A stretch of DNA of 64,000 nucleotides from Amycolatopsis jejuensis (GTDB lineage: Bacteria > Actinomycetota > Actinomycetes > Mycobacteriales > Pseudonocardiaceae): contig NZ_JNYZ01000025.1 of the NCBI RefSeq assembly GCF_000717335.1, forward strand, positions 1 to 64,000, in the 5' to 3' direction. Positions 16,263 through 24,534 of the stretch are shown here, one piece after another. Under the pieces are notes generated by a model. The model was not told the origin of the DNA. It was given only the letters and a program-made list of their open reading frames with translations, and made no database searches. Each line of letters starts with the position of its first letter. Positions within the stretch are counted from its first letter, which is position 1. The translations under genes and the position numbers were made by a program.

Positions 16263-18641
16263 ATGCAGGACCGGCCCGGTGAGCGCGTCCATCCGCGCCG
16301 CAGCTTCCTGCTCGGCGCGGGCGCGGTGGTCGCCGGTTCGGGCGCACTTTCGGCCGCATTGTCCCGTTCCGCGCCCTCGGTGGCGCGGGACGGCTTCGGC
16401 GCGGACTGGCTGTTCGGGCCGTTCGTCCCCGGCTGCACCGATCCGGAGTTCGACGACACCTCGCTCGCGCTGGTGTCCGTGCCGCACTGCGTGGTGCCGT
16501 TGTCCTGGCAGGACTGGGATCCCGCCGCCTGGCAGCACCTCTGGGTGTACCGGCAGCATTTCCTCGCTCCGGCGGAACTGCGGCGCAACCGCGTTTTCCT
16601 GCAGTTCGACGGCGTACTCAGCGCGGCGACGGTGTACCTCAACGGCCGCCGGGTCGCCACCCGCAGCGGTGGCTACCTGCCATTGCGCTGCGAAATCACC
16701 GGCATCCTCACCGATCACGACAACGTGCTCGTGGTGGTCGTCGACGGCCGCTGGCAGCAGAACACCCCGCCCGACCTGCCCGAATACCCGAACCCGACGG
16801 CGATCGACTTCTACCAGCCCGCCGGGTTGTATCGCGCCGTGCGCCTGACCGGGGCGCCGCAGACCTGCCTGTCCGACGTGTACGCCCAGCAGATCGCCGT
16901 CCTCACCCCGAACCGCGAAGTGCTCGTGCACTGCACCGTGGACGCGGCGAAAGCGGTGAAAGGCGCGGTGCAGCTCACCGCGACGCTCAGCCAGGACGGT
17001 ACGGAAATCGCGTCTTCCCACACCGACATCACCGGACTGCCCAAGGGAACCACCACCGCGACGGTCTCCCTGCAGGGCCTCGGCGCAGCGCGGCTGTGGG
17101 ACGTGGACGACCCGGTGCTGTCCGATATCCTGGTCACGCTCTCGATCGGCGGCCGGAAAGTGCACACGTACCCGGTCCGCACCGGATTGCGCGACGCCCG
17201 GTTCACTGTGGACGGTTTCCGGCTCAACGGGCGGCCGCTCAAGCTGTTCGGGCTCAACCGGCATCAGTGGTACCCGTTCGTGGGCGGCGCAATGCCCGAC
17301 CGGGTGCAGCGCCGCGACGCCCAGCTGCTCAAGGAACTCAACTGCACGATGGTGCGCTGCTCGCACTACCCGCAGGCGACCGCGTTCCTCGACGCCTGCG
17401 ACGAACTGGGCCTGCTGGTGTGGGAAGAACTGCCGGGCTGGGACCACGTCGGCGACAGTGCGTGGCAGGAGCTGGCGGTGCGCGACGTCCACGACATGAT
17501 CGTGCGCGACCGTAACCATCCGTCGATCATCGTGTGGGGCACCCGGGTGAACGAGACGCTGGGCCAATACGCACTGTACGGGCGCACGGACCAGCTCGCC
17601 GCCGAACTCGACCCGATGCGGCCGTGCACCGGCGCCGTCGCGGGCGAACGTGGCTACGTTTCGCCGCTGTACCCGGTGAAAGCGGCGGGCGGGGTGTTCT
17701 CGTTCAACGACTACAGCCGTCCGCACCCGCCCGGATCACCGCCTCCGCTGCGCCCGCCTCGCCACGGGGTGCCGTACCTGGTCAGCGAAGCGGTGGGCAC
17801 ACTGGTCGGCTCGCCGTACTTCCGGCGCACGGATTCCCTTGCCGTGCAACGAGAACAGGGGATGCTGCATGCCTGGGTGCACGACCACGCGGCGGCCGAT
17901 CCGCGCTACTGCGGGCTGATCGGATGGTGCGGCTTCGATTATCCATCGGGCTGGTACCACAACTACCGGGGCGTGAAGTATCCCGGCGTCGTCGACTTCT
18001 TCCGGATTCCCAAGCTGGGCGCGGGTTTCTACCGCGCCCAGCGCGATCCGGCGCGCGGGGCGGTGATCGAACCGGCCTTCTACTGGGACTTCGGCCCGGG
18101 TTCACCGCCGAACGGACCGGGACGCGACGCGATCGTGTGGTCGAACTGCGACGTCCTGGTGGTCACCGTCGCGGGCCGTCGGCCGGTTACGATCCGGCCC
18201 GATCGCGAGCGGTTCCCGCATCTGGCGCATCCGCCGTTCACGGTGGACCTGCGGGTGCACGGCCGTCCGGAACTCACCATCGAAGGCCAGGTCGGCGGGC
18301 ACACCGTGCTACGCAGGCGATTCAGCGCAGATCCGGCGTACGACACGCTTTCCGTCACCGCCGACGACGGCGAGATCACCGCCGACGGCGAAGACACCAC
18401 CCGGGTCGCGATGCGTTCGCTCGACCGCTATGGCGCGCCGCGGCCCCACCCGCGCGGAATCCTTGCCGTGACCGTCGATGGGCCAGGCGTGCTGATCGGC
18501 GACCCGTACCTGGATTTCGCCGCACTGGGCGGCGCGGCCGCGGTGTGGATCCGGTCGATGCGGGGCAATCCCGGTGTTGTGACCGTGACGGCGACCCACC
18601 CCTTTCTCGACAGCGGCACTGCCACGATCGCGTCGGTCTGA
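16263..18641 (+). CDS. Tat-exported glycoside hydrolase family 2 enzyme
   Basis: A 792-residue secreted enzyme of the GH2 (beta-galactosidase/beta-glucuronidase) clan. The N-terminus has a twin-arginine signal, HPRRSFLLGAGAVVAGSGAL. A jelly-roll sugar-binding domain follows (LWVYRQHFLAP, LNGRRVATRSGGYLP), then an immunoglobulin-like domain (about 200-310) and the catalytic barrel: LNGRPLKLFGLNRHQWYP, acid/base Glu431 in IIVWGTRVNE and nucleophile Glu509 in VPYLVSEAVG. A DUF4982-like beta domain follows. The natural sugar substrate cannot be read. It ends one base from the stop of the opposing P450 gene. Confidence 0.88.
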   Translation: MQDRPGERVHPRRSFLLGAGAVVAGSGALSAALSRSAPSVARDGFGADWLFGPFVPGCTDPEFDDTSLALVSVPHCVVPLSWQDWDPAAWQHLWVYRQHFLAPAELRRNRVFLQFDGVLSAATVYLNGRRVATRSGGYLPLRCEITGILTDHDNVLVVVVDGRWQQNTPPDLPEYPNPTAIDFYQPAGLYRAVRLTGAPQTCLSDVYAQQIAVLTPNREVLVHCTVDAAKAVKGAVQLTATLSQDGTEIASSHTDITGLPKGTTTATVSLQGLGAARLWDVDDPVLSDILVTLSIGGRKVHTYPVRTGLRDARFTVDGFRLNGRPLKLFGLNRHQWYPFVGGAMPDRVQRRDAQLLKELNCTMVRCSHYPQATAFLDACDELGLLVWEELPGWDHVGDSAWQELAVRDVHDMIVRDRNHPSIIVWGTRVNETLGQYALYGRTDQLAAELDPMRPCTGAVAGERGYVSPLYPVKAAGGVFSFNDYSRPHPPGSPPPLRPPRHGVPYLVSEAVGTLVGSPYFRRTDSLAVQREQGMLHAWVHDHAAADPRYCGLIGWCGFDYPSGWYHNYRGVKYPGVVDFFRIPKLGAGFYRAQRDPARGAVIEPAFYWDFGPGSPPNGPGRDAIVWSNCDVLVVTVAGRRPVTIRPDRERFPHLAHPPFTVDLRVHGRPELTIEGQVGGHTVLRRRFSADPAYDTLSVTADDGEITADGEDTTRVAMRSLDRYGAPRPHPRGILAVTVDGPGVLIGDPYLDFAALGGAAAVWIRSMRGNPGVVTVTATHPFLDSGTATIASV

Positions 18642-18642
18642 C

Positions 18643-19845
18643 TCACCACACGACCGGGACCTGCGAAACCCCGCCGGTCAGCCGATTCGACCGCACCTCC
18701 AGCTCGCTCGCCGGGACCGCCAGCCGCAAGCGGGGGAAGCGGCGGAACAGCGTCCCGAACACCACCCGCAGTTCGGTCCGCGCCAGGCTGGCGCCGATGC
18801 AGAAGTACCCGCCGTAGCCGAAAGCGAGGTGTGCGTTGGGGGTCCGGGCGCCGTCGAACTCGCCCGCGGCGGCGAACACCGCCGGGTCGCGATTGGCCGA
18901 CGCGGTCGAGATGATCACCGCGTCACCGCGCGGAATCCGGACCCCGCCGAGGTCGACGTCCTCGTGCGCGTACCGCAGCAGCCCCAGCCCGCCGGGCGCG
19001 GACATCCGCAGGATCTCCTCCACGGTCGCATGCACGCGCCCCTCGGGATCGGCGGCCAGTGCGTCCCGCCGGTTCAGGTCGGTGAGCAGGAACAACACGC
19101 CGAGGTCGATCCGGTTCGAGGTGGTCTCGTGCCCGGCGAAGAGCAGTCCGGCCGCGAGGCGGCCGAGGTCGTCGTCGGTGAACGTGGGGTCGTCTTTCTG
19201 GGCCGCGGCGAGGTCGGACACCACGTCGTGACCGGGGTCGGCACGTTTCGCGTCCGCCAGGCCGGACATGTAAGCGGTGAACTCGGCCATCGCGACCTGG
19301 GCGTCGCCGCCACTGTCGAGCACGCCGATCCGGTCGGACAGGTCGCGGAACTTCGCCCGGTCGGCGTACGGCACTCCCAGCAGTTCGCAGATCACCAGTA
19401 CCGGCAAGGGAAACGACAGGTGTTCGTGCAGGTTCACCGGCGTGTTCGTTGCGTCGCGCGCTGCTGCCAAATCGTCGAGACAGCGATCGGCCAGTTCCTG
19501 GATCCGGTCGCCGAGCCGCCGCATCCGGTTCGCCGAAAACGCCGGGACCAGCAGCCGCCGCAGCCGCGCGTGCTCCTGCTGCTCGGTGTCGTAGTCGCCC
19601 TGCGGCCCGTTGAGGATCGCGGCGTCGGACACCGCGGACGCCTCCTCCGGCGCCGGATGCGAACGGCCGAACCGCTTGTCCGAGAACACTTCCCGCGCCT
19701 GGTCGTACGCAGTGACGAGCCACGCCGGGTCCCCTTTGGGCGTGGTCACCGGAACGATCGGCCCCTCCCGCCGCAGCACCTCGTACAGCGGCGCGATGTC
19801 CAGCACGTTCGGCCGCGCGAAGGGCAGGCGGGCGGTGGTCGTCAT
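18643..19845 (-). CDS. Cytochrome P450 (bacterial CYP107-like)
   Basis: A 400-residue soluble P450. Landmarks: N-terminal [24 protein letters not shown]-helix [17 protein letters not shown]-helix ExxR in [12 protein letters not shown] in [18 protein letters not shown], and heme loop [19 protein letters not shown] with the Cys thiolate. The usual His two before the heme Cys is Tyr here. It probably hydroxylates a hydrophobic compound using an external ferredoxin and reductase, neither of which is nearby. Start ATG 19845 overlaps the stop of the preceding mini-ORF (ATGA) and has GAGGA six bases upstream. Its first 16 codons are the template for the four upstream mini-ORFs. Expression is likely under the PadR regulator. 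Confidence 0.93.
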   Translation of the reverse strand: MTTTARLPFARPNVLDIAPLYEVLRREGPIVPVTTPKGDPAWLVTAYDQAREVFSDKRFGRSHPAPEEASAVSDAAILNGPQGDYDTEQQEHARLRRLLVPAFSANRMRRLGDRIQELADRCLDDLAAARDATNTPVNLHEHLSFPLPVLVICELLGVPYADRAKFRDLSDRIGVLDSGGDAQVAMAEFTAYMSGLADAKRADPGHDVVSDLAAAQKDDPTFTDDDLGRLAAGLLFAGHETTSNRIDLGVLFLLTDLNRRDALAADPEGRVHATVEEILRMSAPGGLGLLRYAHEDVDLGGVRIPRGDAVIISTASANRDPAVFAAAGEFDGARTPNAHLAFGYGGYFCIGASLARTELRVVFGTLFRRFPRLRLAVPASELEVRSNRLTGGVSQVPVVW

Positions 19846-19901
19846 CGGGGGTCCTCCAGCACGTTGGGCCAGGCGAACGGCAGCTTCGCAGTGGTTGTCA
19901 T
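19842..19901 (-). CDS. Mini-ORF 4 of the P450 leader array
   Basis: A 19-codon frame reading [19 protein letters not shown]. Its start overlaps the stop of mini-ORF 3 and its stop overlaps the P450 start (both ATGA). It has CAGGA six bases before the ATG. Compared with the P450 start, codons 2, 4, 5, 8, 10 and 12 differ silently, and only codons 6 (K/R), 11 (W/R) and 16 (E/D) change the residue. This suggests selection on the peptide. It could be a translational-coupling leader. Confidence 0.55.
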   Translation of the reverse strand: MTTTAKLPFAWPNVLEDPR

Positions 19902-20014
19902 CGGGGGTCCTGCAACACTTCGGGCCACGCAATCGGCAACCGGGCAGTGGTCGTGATCGGGGGTCCTGCAGCGACGTTCCGCCGGGCGAACGGCAACCGC
20001 GGAGTCATCGTCAT
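19898..20014 (-). CDS. Mini-ORF 3 of the P450 leader array (two fused units)
   Basis: A 38-codon frame made of two array units read through in phase: [19 protein letters not shown] joined to [19 protein letters not shown]. The start codon of the second unit has become ATC, which explains the fusion. The ATG at 20014 overlaps the stop of mini-ORF 2 and the TGA overlaps the start of mini-ORF 4. Confidence 0.5.
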   Translation of the reverse strand: MTMTPRLPFARRNVAAGPPITTTARLPIAWPEVLQDPR

Positions 20015-20073
20015 CGGGCCCCCTCCACAACACTTCCGGCCACGCAATCGGCAACCCGCGCAACGGTCATCAT
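20011..20073 (-). CDS. Mini-ORF 2 of the P450 leader array
   Basis: A 20-codon frame, [20 protein letters not shown]. At DNA level it is clearly an array unit, but one extra G after codon 6 shifts its frame relative to the P450, so the peptide differs; even so it still ends in a TGA that overlaps the next ATG. Its start overlaps the mini-ORF 1 stop as TGATG, with GGAGG seven bases upstream. Confidence 0.4.
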   Translation of the reverse strand: MMTVARVADCVAGSVVEGAR

Positions 20074-20123
20074 CACGGCGCCTCCACCACATCCAGCCGC
20101 GCGAACCGGGCACCGGCCGTCAT
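20073..20123 (-). CDS. Mini-ORF 1 of the P450 leader array
   Basis: A 16-codon frame, MTAGARFARLDVVEAP, the shortest and most diverged unit. Its ATG overlaps the stop of the PadR gene (ATGA), with GAGGGGGAG upstream, and its TGA overlaps the next ATG. It links PadR translation to the rest of the chain. Confidence 0.4.
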   Translation of the reverse strand: MTAGARFARLDVVEAP

Positions 20124-20641
20124 CGGGACTCCCCCTCGGCTTCCGCCGCGCGGACGCGCAGCGACGAAATCCAGCGCAGTTCGTCCTCGTCCCGGCGCCC
20201 GACTTCCGCCAGCACGAGGCGGCTCCACGGGTCCGTCTGCCCGGCCGCGAGTTTCTCCATCCGCTCCCGGTGCGCGGTCACGGCCTGCTCCTGCGCGTCG
20301 AGCACCCGCAGCCGCTCGGCGGGCGTGAGCTCGCCGAACCCCGCCAGCCGCGCGAGGAACTCCGCGGTGTCTCCGGCCAGTTCCGGCGGGAGGTCGGCGA
20401 GCAGGTCGTGCAGCATCTCCCGGCCGACGTCGGTGATCGCATAAACGTGTCGCGGCGGACGGCCCTCCTGCGGCTCGGCCGTCCGCGTGACGGCACCGGC
20501 CTCGGCAAACCGGCGCAGCGCCGGGTACAGCGAGTTGTTCGACAGCGCCCGCCCGCTGGTTTCCTCGACCTGTTTGCGTAGCTCATAGCCGTGCCACGGC
20601 CGCTCGGCGAGCTTCGTGAGCAGCAGCACGTCGATCCACAT
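20120..20641 (-). CDS. PadR-family transcriptional regulator
   Basis: A 173-residue regulator. The N-terminal winged helix (VLLLTKLAERPWHGYELRKQ, NNSLYPALRRFAEAGAVTR, RPPRHVYAITDVGREML) is the PadR signature, followed by a helical dimerisation domain (LDAQEQAVTAHRERMEKLAA). PadR proteins usually repress their own promoter and nearby detoxification or metabolism genes in response to small ligands. ATG 20641 is preferred over the GTG at 20650 because GGTGA lies just upstream; that element is part of a large dyad, so bound repressor would block it. The stop overlaps the first mini-ORF leading to the P450 gene. Confidence 0.9.
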   Translation of the reverse strand: MWIDVLLLTKLAERPWHGYELRKQVEETSGRALSNNSLYPALRRFAEAGAVTRTAEPQEGRPPRHVYAITDVGREMLHDLLADLPPELAGDTAEFLARLAGFGELTPAERLRVLDAQEQAVTAHRERMEKLAAGQTDPWSRLVLAEVGRRDEDELRWISSLRVRAAEAEGESR

Positions 20642-20644
20642 ATA

Positions 20645-20672
20645 GGTCACCGTAACCTAGGTTCTGGTGACC
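20645..20672. promoter_or_regulatory. Extended dyad, likely PadR operator
   Basis: GGTCACC (20645-20651) and GGTGACC (20666-20672) are inverted arms sharing one centre with the perfect palindrome AACCTAGGTT (20654-20663); 24 of 28 positions are symmetric. It touches the PadR start region on the minus strand, the expected place for an autoregulatory site. Confidence 0.6.
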
Positions 20673-20712
20673 AGGCAACGGATTTGGTCCGGTTTCCGGG
20701 GGAAGATCTCGG

Positions 20713-21603
20713 TCAGGCGCGCAGCACGGCCGCACCCCTTACGCGTCCCGCGGCGAGGTCCGCCAGCGCACGATCGGCCTCGGCCAGCGGGTACGGCTGG
20801 GTCTGCACGTGCAGCCGATGCCGTCCGGCGAAGTCCAGGAACTCCCTCGCGTCGGCGCGGGTGTTGGCGGTGACGCTGCGGATCTGCCGTTCCTGGAACA
20901 GATGGTCCTGGTAGTTCAGTTTCGGAATGTCGGTGAGGTGGATCCCGGCTACCGCAAGCGTGCCGCCGCGATCGAGCGCGGCGAGCGCGACCGGGACGAG
21001 TTCACCCGCTGGGGCGAACAAGATCGCGGAATCGAGTGGTTCCGGCGGGTCGTCCGGGCTGCTGGCCGAAGTCGCGCCGAGGTCGAGCGCCAGCCGGCGG
21101 GCGGCCGCCGACCGCGTCACGACGTGCACCGCCGCCCCGCGCGCAATCGCCACCTGAGCAGCAAGGTGTGCGCTGCCACCGAATCCGTAGACGCCGAGCC
21201 GTCCGCCTTCGGGAACCGCAGCGCGCTGCAACGCCCGGTACCCGATCAGTCCCGCGCACAAGAGCGGCGCGAGCTCGTCGTCGGAGTAGCCGCTGGGCAG
21301 CTGAAGCGCATATTCCGCCGGGACGACGGCGTATTCGGCATAGCCACCGTCGGCGTCCCAGCCGGTGTACTCCGATTCCAGGCAGAGGTTTTCGTTACCC
21401 CGCAAGCAAAAACGGCAGCGGCCGCAGGTGTGCCGCAGCCAGGCGATCCCGATCCGGTCACCGCGCGCGAACCCCGTTCCCCCGGCGACCTCCCCCACCA
21501 CCTCGTGCCCGGGGGTCACGCCGGGCCGGTGCACCGGCAGATCCCCTTCCGCCACATGGAGATCCGTGCGGCAGACGCCGCACGTCCGCACCCGCACGAG
21601 CAC
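20713..21603 (-). CDS. Zinc-dependent alcohol dehydrogenase, N-terminus frameshifted
   Basis: Medium-chain Zn alcohol dehydrogenase. Catalytic zinc ligands in [17 protein letters not shown] and [10 protein letters not shown], structural zinc Cys cluster [18 protein letters not shown](P) loop [17 protein letters not shown], and C-terminal [20 protein letters not shown]. The open frame begins only at a GTG at 21603, inside the normal first beta-strands. The missing start is present in another frame: ATG 21695 reads [17 protein letters not shown] and RGPVPEP, after which one base appears to be missing between about 21604 and 21615. Either the gene is a fresh pseudogene, or there is a sequencing error, or a shortened protein is made. 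The promoter region is shared with the divergent oxidoreductase. Confidence 0.8.
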   Translation of the reverse strand: MLVRVRTCGVCRTDLHVAEGDLPVHRPGVTPGHEVVGEVAGGTGFARGDRIGIAWLRHTCGRCRFCLRGNENLCLESEYTGWDADGGYAEYAVVPAEYALQLPSGYSDDELAPLLCAGLIGYRALQRAAVPEGGRLGVYGFGGSAHLAAQVAIARGAAVHVVTRSAAARRLALDLGATSASSPDDPPEPLDSAILFAPAGELVPVALAALDRGGTLAVAGIHLTDIPKLNYQDHLFQERQIRSVTANTRADAREFLDFAGRHRLHVQTQPYPLAEADRALADLAAGRVRGAAVLRA

Positions 21604-21761
21604 CTCGCCCGCGCCGGTTCCGGCACCGGCCCGCGTTCCCGCCGGAGCGGCCCGGTCCCGATCGGGCCCGGTTCACGCACTCGCCACGACCACATTTCCG
21701 CCGCCTCCGTTTTTTGTCGGACCCGGAAGATATGGTGCCAGGACGACGAAGAGGGGGACTA

Positions 21762-22574
21762 ATGCAGTACGGGCTCTACCTGCCACCGTTCGGGCCGTTC
21801 GGCGATCCGGGTGTGCTCACCGATCTGGCCGTACGCGCGGAAACCGCGGGCTGGGACGGCGTTTTCCTGTGGGATCACGTCGTTCCCGCACAGCCGCCGA
21901 TCGCCGACCCGTGGACCACGCTCGGCGCGATCGCCCAAGCCACCCGGCGGATCCGCCTCGGGCCGATGGTCACCCCACCGGCCCGGCGGCGACCGTGGGT
22001 ACTGGCCCGGCAAGCCGCGACGGTCGCCCGGCTGTCGCACGGCCGGCTCGTGCTGGGCACCGGCATCGGGTCCGACGAAACGGGAGACTTCAGCCGGTTC
22101 GGCGATCCGGCTGAGCCGGGTGCCCGGTCCGCACGCACGGACGAGGCGCTCGGCATCGTCCGCGCGATGTGGGCCGGAAAGGCCGTGCACCATCACGGTG
22201 AGCACTATCGGGTGGAACTGGACGCAACCGAGCCGGAGCCGTACCCGATCCCGCTGTGGACCGCGTGCACCACCACTCATCCGAGAGTGCTCGACCGCGC
22301 CGCTGCCAGCGACGGAGTGTTCCCGCTGCCCGGCCCGCACCCGCCGGAACCCGCGACGCTGGCCCGGCTGGTCGCGCGCGTCCGCCCGCCGGACCGACCG
22401 TACGACGTTGCGGTGGCAGGCAATGCAAGCCCAGCCTGGGACGAGCCGGTCACCGCCGATCTCGCAGCACTCGCCGACGCGGGGATGACGTGGTGGATGG
22501 AATCCCTCATCCACTTCGACCCGCTGGAGCTGTCATTGGCAGTCGTCGACGCAGGCCCGCCGGTCGGGCGATGA
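21762..22574 (+). CDS. LLM-class flavin/F420-dependent oxidoreductase
   Basis: A 270-residue luciferase-like protein: MQYGLYLPPFGPFGD start, WDGVFLWDHVVPAQP, RRIRLGPMVTPPARRRPWVL, RQAATVARLSHGRLVLGTGIG, and SARTDEALGIVRAMWAGKAVHHHGEHY, all typical of the family. GAGGGGG lies seven bases before the ATG. It is divergent from the alcohol dehydrogenase gene, so both may act on the same compound. The last codons (DPLELSLAVVDAG) belong to a unit that is repeated downstream. Confidence 0.85.
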   Translation: MQYGLYLPPFGPFGDPGVLTDLAVRAETAGWDGVFLWDHVVPAQPPIADPWTTLGAIAQATRRIRLGPMVTPPARRRPWVLARQAATVARLSHGRLVLGTGIGSDETGDFSRFGDPAEPGARSARTDEALGIVRAMWAGKAVHHHGEHYRVELDATEPEPYPIPLWTACTTTHPRVLDRAAASDGVFPLPGPHPPEPATLARLVARVRPPDRPYDVAVAGNASPAWDEPVTADLAALADAGMTWWMESLIHFDPLELSLAVVDAGPPVGR

Positions 22575-22818
22575 CGAGAATGGCGGTGAACTCCTGATCC
22601 AGGTCCAGGCAACTCAGCCGATGACGACGATGGCCGTGCACTCCTCAGCCGAGTCCGGATCCGCTCCAGCGGACAGCGGCCCACTGGCGCTTGCGGTCGC
22701 CGAGGCCGATCAGCGATCACGACGATGGCCGTGCACTCCTCGGCCAAGTCCGGATCCGCTCCAGCGGACAGCGACCTACTGGAGCTGTCACCAGCGGCCG
22801 CCGAAGCCAGTCAGCCGA
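22526..22818. repeat. Tandem copies of the convergent gene ends
   Basis: The junction between this oxidoreductase gene and the opposing SMI1 gene is repeated. Copies of the last SMI1 codons occur at 22567-22612, 22613-22678 and 22713-22773, and copies of the oxidoreductase tail at about 22673-22712 and 22776-22815. The best pair, 22624-22678 and 22719-22773, is 55 bases with two mismatches at a 95-base spacing. No gene is evident in 22575-22818. Confidence 0.8.
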
Positions 22819-23412
22819 TCAGCCGGTAACGATGATGGCCGTGAACTCCTCATCCAGATCCGGATAGCTCCAGCAGAGGGCGCCGTCGGCATCGAAGCAC
22901 GGGACCTCGCCGTCGGAGTTCTTGCCTGCGGCGAAAGCGGCCGCGATTTCCGTGAGGTAGGCGGCAAAATCCGGCCAGCCCTCGGCGAAGTCCGCGGTGT
23001 CGTCCTTGGACCGCCAGCCCACGCGACCGTATCCGGGACCAGGGCGGCAGTCGAGCACGAGCAGGTCGTCATCGAGCTCGGCGAAGGGTAGCCATTGGGC
23101 GTGCCACCACCAGTCGTCGTCGGCGTCGTCGCCGAGGTCGTCGGCGGCGGTTTCCACAAGCATCTGCCGCGTCGTCGCGATTTCCGCGAGGGACAGCAGG
23201 CGCAAGCCGAAGAAGTCGGTGCTGCCGTGGTCCTGCCCGTCGTGATGCTGCGCCGAATCAGCGAACCCGGCGGGAACTTCGAGGCCGACAGCCTTCTCCA
23301 GAGCCGCGATCTGCACCCCCGTCGCCGGGCCACGCTGCGCCCGCGCAGCGGACGGTGCATGCCGCGCCAGCCACCCGTCGATCACCACCCAAGCGGCGGA
23401 TACGTCTCCCAT
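22819..23412 (-). CDS. SMI1/KNR4 (SUKH)-family protein
   Basis: A 197-residue acidic protein with the SUKH pattern: IAALEKAVGLEVPAGFADSA, HHDGQ, STDFFGLRLLSLAEIATTR, QWLPFAELDDDLLVLDCRPG and GRVGWRSKDD. Proteins of this superfamily often serve as immunity proteins against contact-dependent or polymorphic toxins, but many stand-alone members have no known role. No toxin gene is adjacent. The final 20 codons (CWSYPDLDEEFTAIIVTG) are the template for the tandem copies downstream. Confidence 0.8.
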   Translation of the reverse strand: MGDVSAAWVVIDGWLARHAPSAARAQRGPATGVQIAALEKAVGLEVPAGFADSAQHHDGQDHGSTDFFGLRLLSLAEIATTRQMLVETAADDLGDDADDDWWWHAQWLPFAELDDDLLVLDCRPGPGYGRVGWRSKDDTADFAEGWPDFAAYLTEIAAAFAAGKNSDGEVPCFDADGALCWSYPDLDEEFTAIIVTG

Positions 23413-24099
23413 GCGGTGCAGAATCCCGTCACCCCCGGCAGTTGTCGAGCACGCGAGGTGTGCCCGGAAACCAGAACTGCCCGAACGGACAGCGCGTGGG
23501 TTGCCCCAGCAGACCGCAGTCGGGACAGGCTCGCCTCGGAAGTCGGGACCAGGGCACCACCGCCGCTACCCACGGTAAGTAAGTCTGGGACCACTACCCC
23601 GTGCACGTCCCGCTTCGGAACCAAGACATCCGGCCACTGCCTCACACATCACGCGCCCTGACCACCGGGCGTTCCCGGAAACCGGGCCAACCCGACCGGA
23701 CTGCCAACTCCAGGGCCACTCCTGCCCACATCCCATCCGCCCGCACCACCAGACACTCCCGAAACCGGGCCAACCCAACCACCAGCATCCCGCCTTCCGG
23801 CAAGCTCGACCGCCAGAGTGGGTAACTCCACCACCAAGCACACCCGGAAACCACGACGACCCGACCGATCACCGTGAAGCACCACCGCGCGGCACCGTCG
23901 TGCGCATCCGGCCACCCGGAGTAACCGGTACCGCCGGATGTCCCCCTTCGGCGGCTACCGCGGGGGCCCGGGGAGGGCTACCGTGGAGTGTGGTTGAGCC
24001 TCCAGCCACCGTGTTTTCGTCCCGCGCGCCGGGAGTCCCGGTGCCCGGCCGGTCTGGCACACCACCGCGGCCCGGCGTGCGGCTCAGGAGAGAAGTGCC
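23413..24099. other. Gene-free stretch with degenerate 85-base repeats
   Basis: No convincing gene is seen on either strand. Related blocks of the form CCCGGAAACCGGGCCAACCC recur near 23674, 23757 and 23844 at 83-87 base intervals, with a weaker copy near 23462. Apparent frames on the minus strand only translate these repeats. The right end contains the leader of the STAS gene, with AGGAGA before its start. Confidence 0.5.
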
Positions 24100-24534
24100 G
24101 TGATGACCGCCCCACAGCACATCGGAAGACCTCCCGCCCTGCCGTGGCCGGACCCGACAGGGTCGCTGTACCTGCACGTCCACCGCCCGGCCCCCGGCAC
24201 CGCCGTCGTCGAGGCGGCCGGGGAAATCGACCTGGCCACCGCGCCGCACCTGGCGGAGGTCGTCGAAGCCCGGCTGCGCAGCACGGTGGGCCTGGTGATC
24301 GTCGACCTGCGCCGCACGACGTTCCTCGCCGTAGCCGGTCTCCGCATCCTGCACCGGTTACAACTGCGAGCCGCCGCGGAAGGCGCAGACTTCTACGTCG
24401 ACCCGGGCGAATGCCCCACAGTCCGGCGGCTGCTCTCCCTGCTGCCCCTGGGCTGCGAACGCCCGGGGTCCGCGGAAGGCCTCACCGAAACAGCACTCCC
24501 GAGGCCCGGGGTACGCCACCCTTCGCAGGGGTAG
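24100..24534 (+). CDS. STAS-domain protein (anti-sigma factor antagonist-like)
   Basis: A 144-residue protein with one STAS domain: TAVVEAAGEIDLATAPHLAE, GLVIVDLRRTTFLAVAGLRIL and RLQLRAAAEGADFYVD. STAS antagonists bind and release anti-sigma factors of the RsbW type, and are switched off by phosphorylation of a Ser in the DSSG-like turn. Here that turn is FLAVAGL, so the phosphorylatable Ser and the preceding Asp are absent. It may be always active or have a different role. A RsbW-SigF pair lies 1.5 kb downstream. GTG 24100 fits AGGAGA better than ATG 24103. Confidence 0.8.
   Translation: MMTAPQHIGRPPALPWPDPTGSLYLHVHRPAPGTAVVEAAGEIDLATAPHLAEVVEARLRSTVGLVIVDLRRTTFLAVAGLRILHRLQLRAAAEGADFYVDPGECPTVRRLLSLLPLGCERPGSAEGLTETALPRPGVRHPSQG

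Larger units (their letters stand above)
19842..20123 (-). repeat. Tandem array of copies of the P450 gene start
   Basis: Between the PadR stop and the P450 start lie five diverged tandem copies (51-63 bases each) of the first 16 codons of the P450 gene, each ending in a Shine-Dalgarno-like GAGGA or GGAGG and a start codon. Deduced words compare as [16 protein letters not shown] (P450), [48 protein letters not shown], and two more distant ones. In the closest copy six codon differences out of nine are synonymous. Confidence 0.9.

Noticed and set aside
24005..24035. A possible SigF promoter upstream of the STAS gene (GTTTT then GGGAGT).
   Set aside because: The -10 word differs from GGGTAT at two positions, too weak to report.
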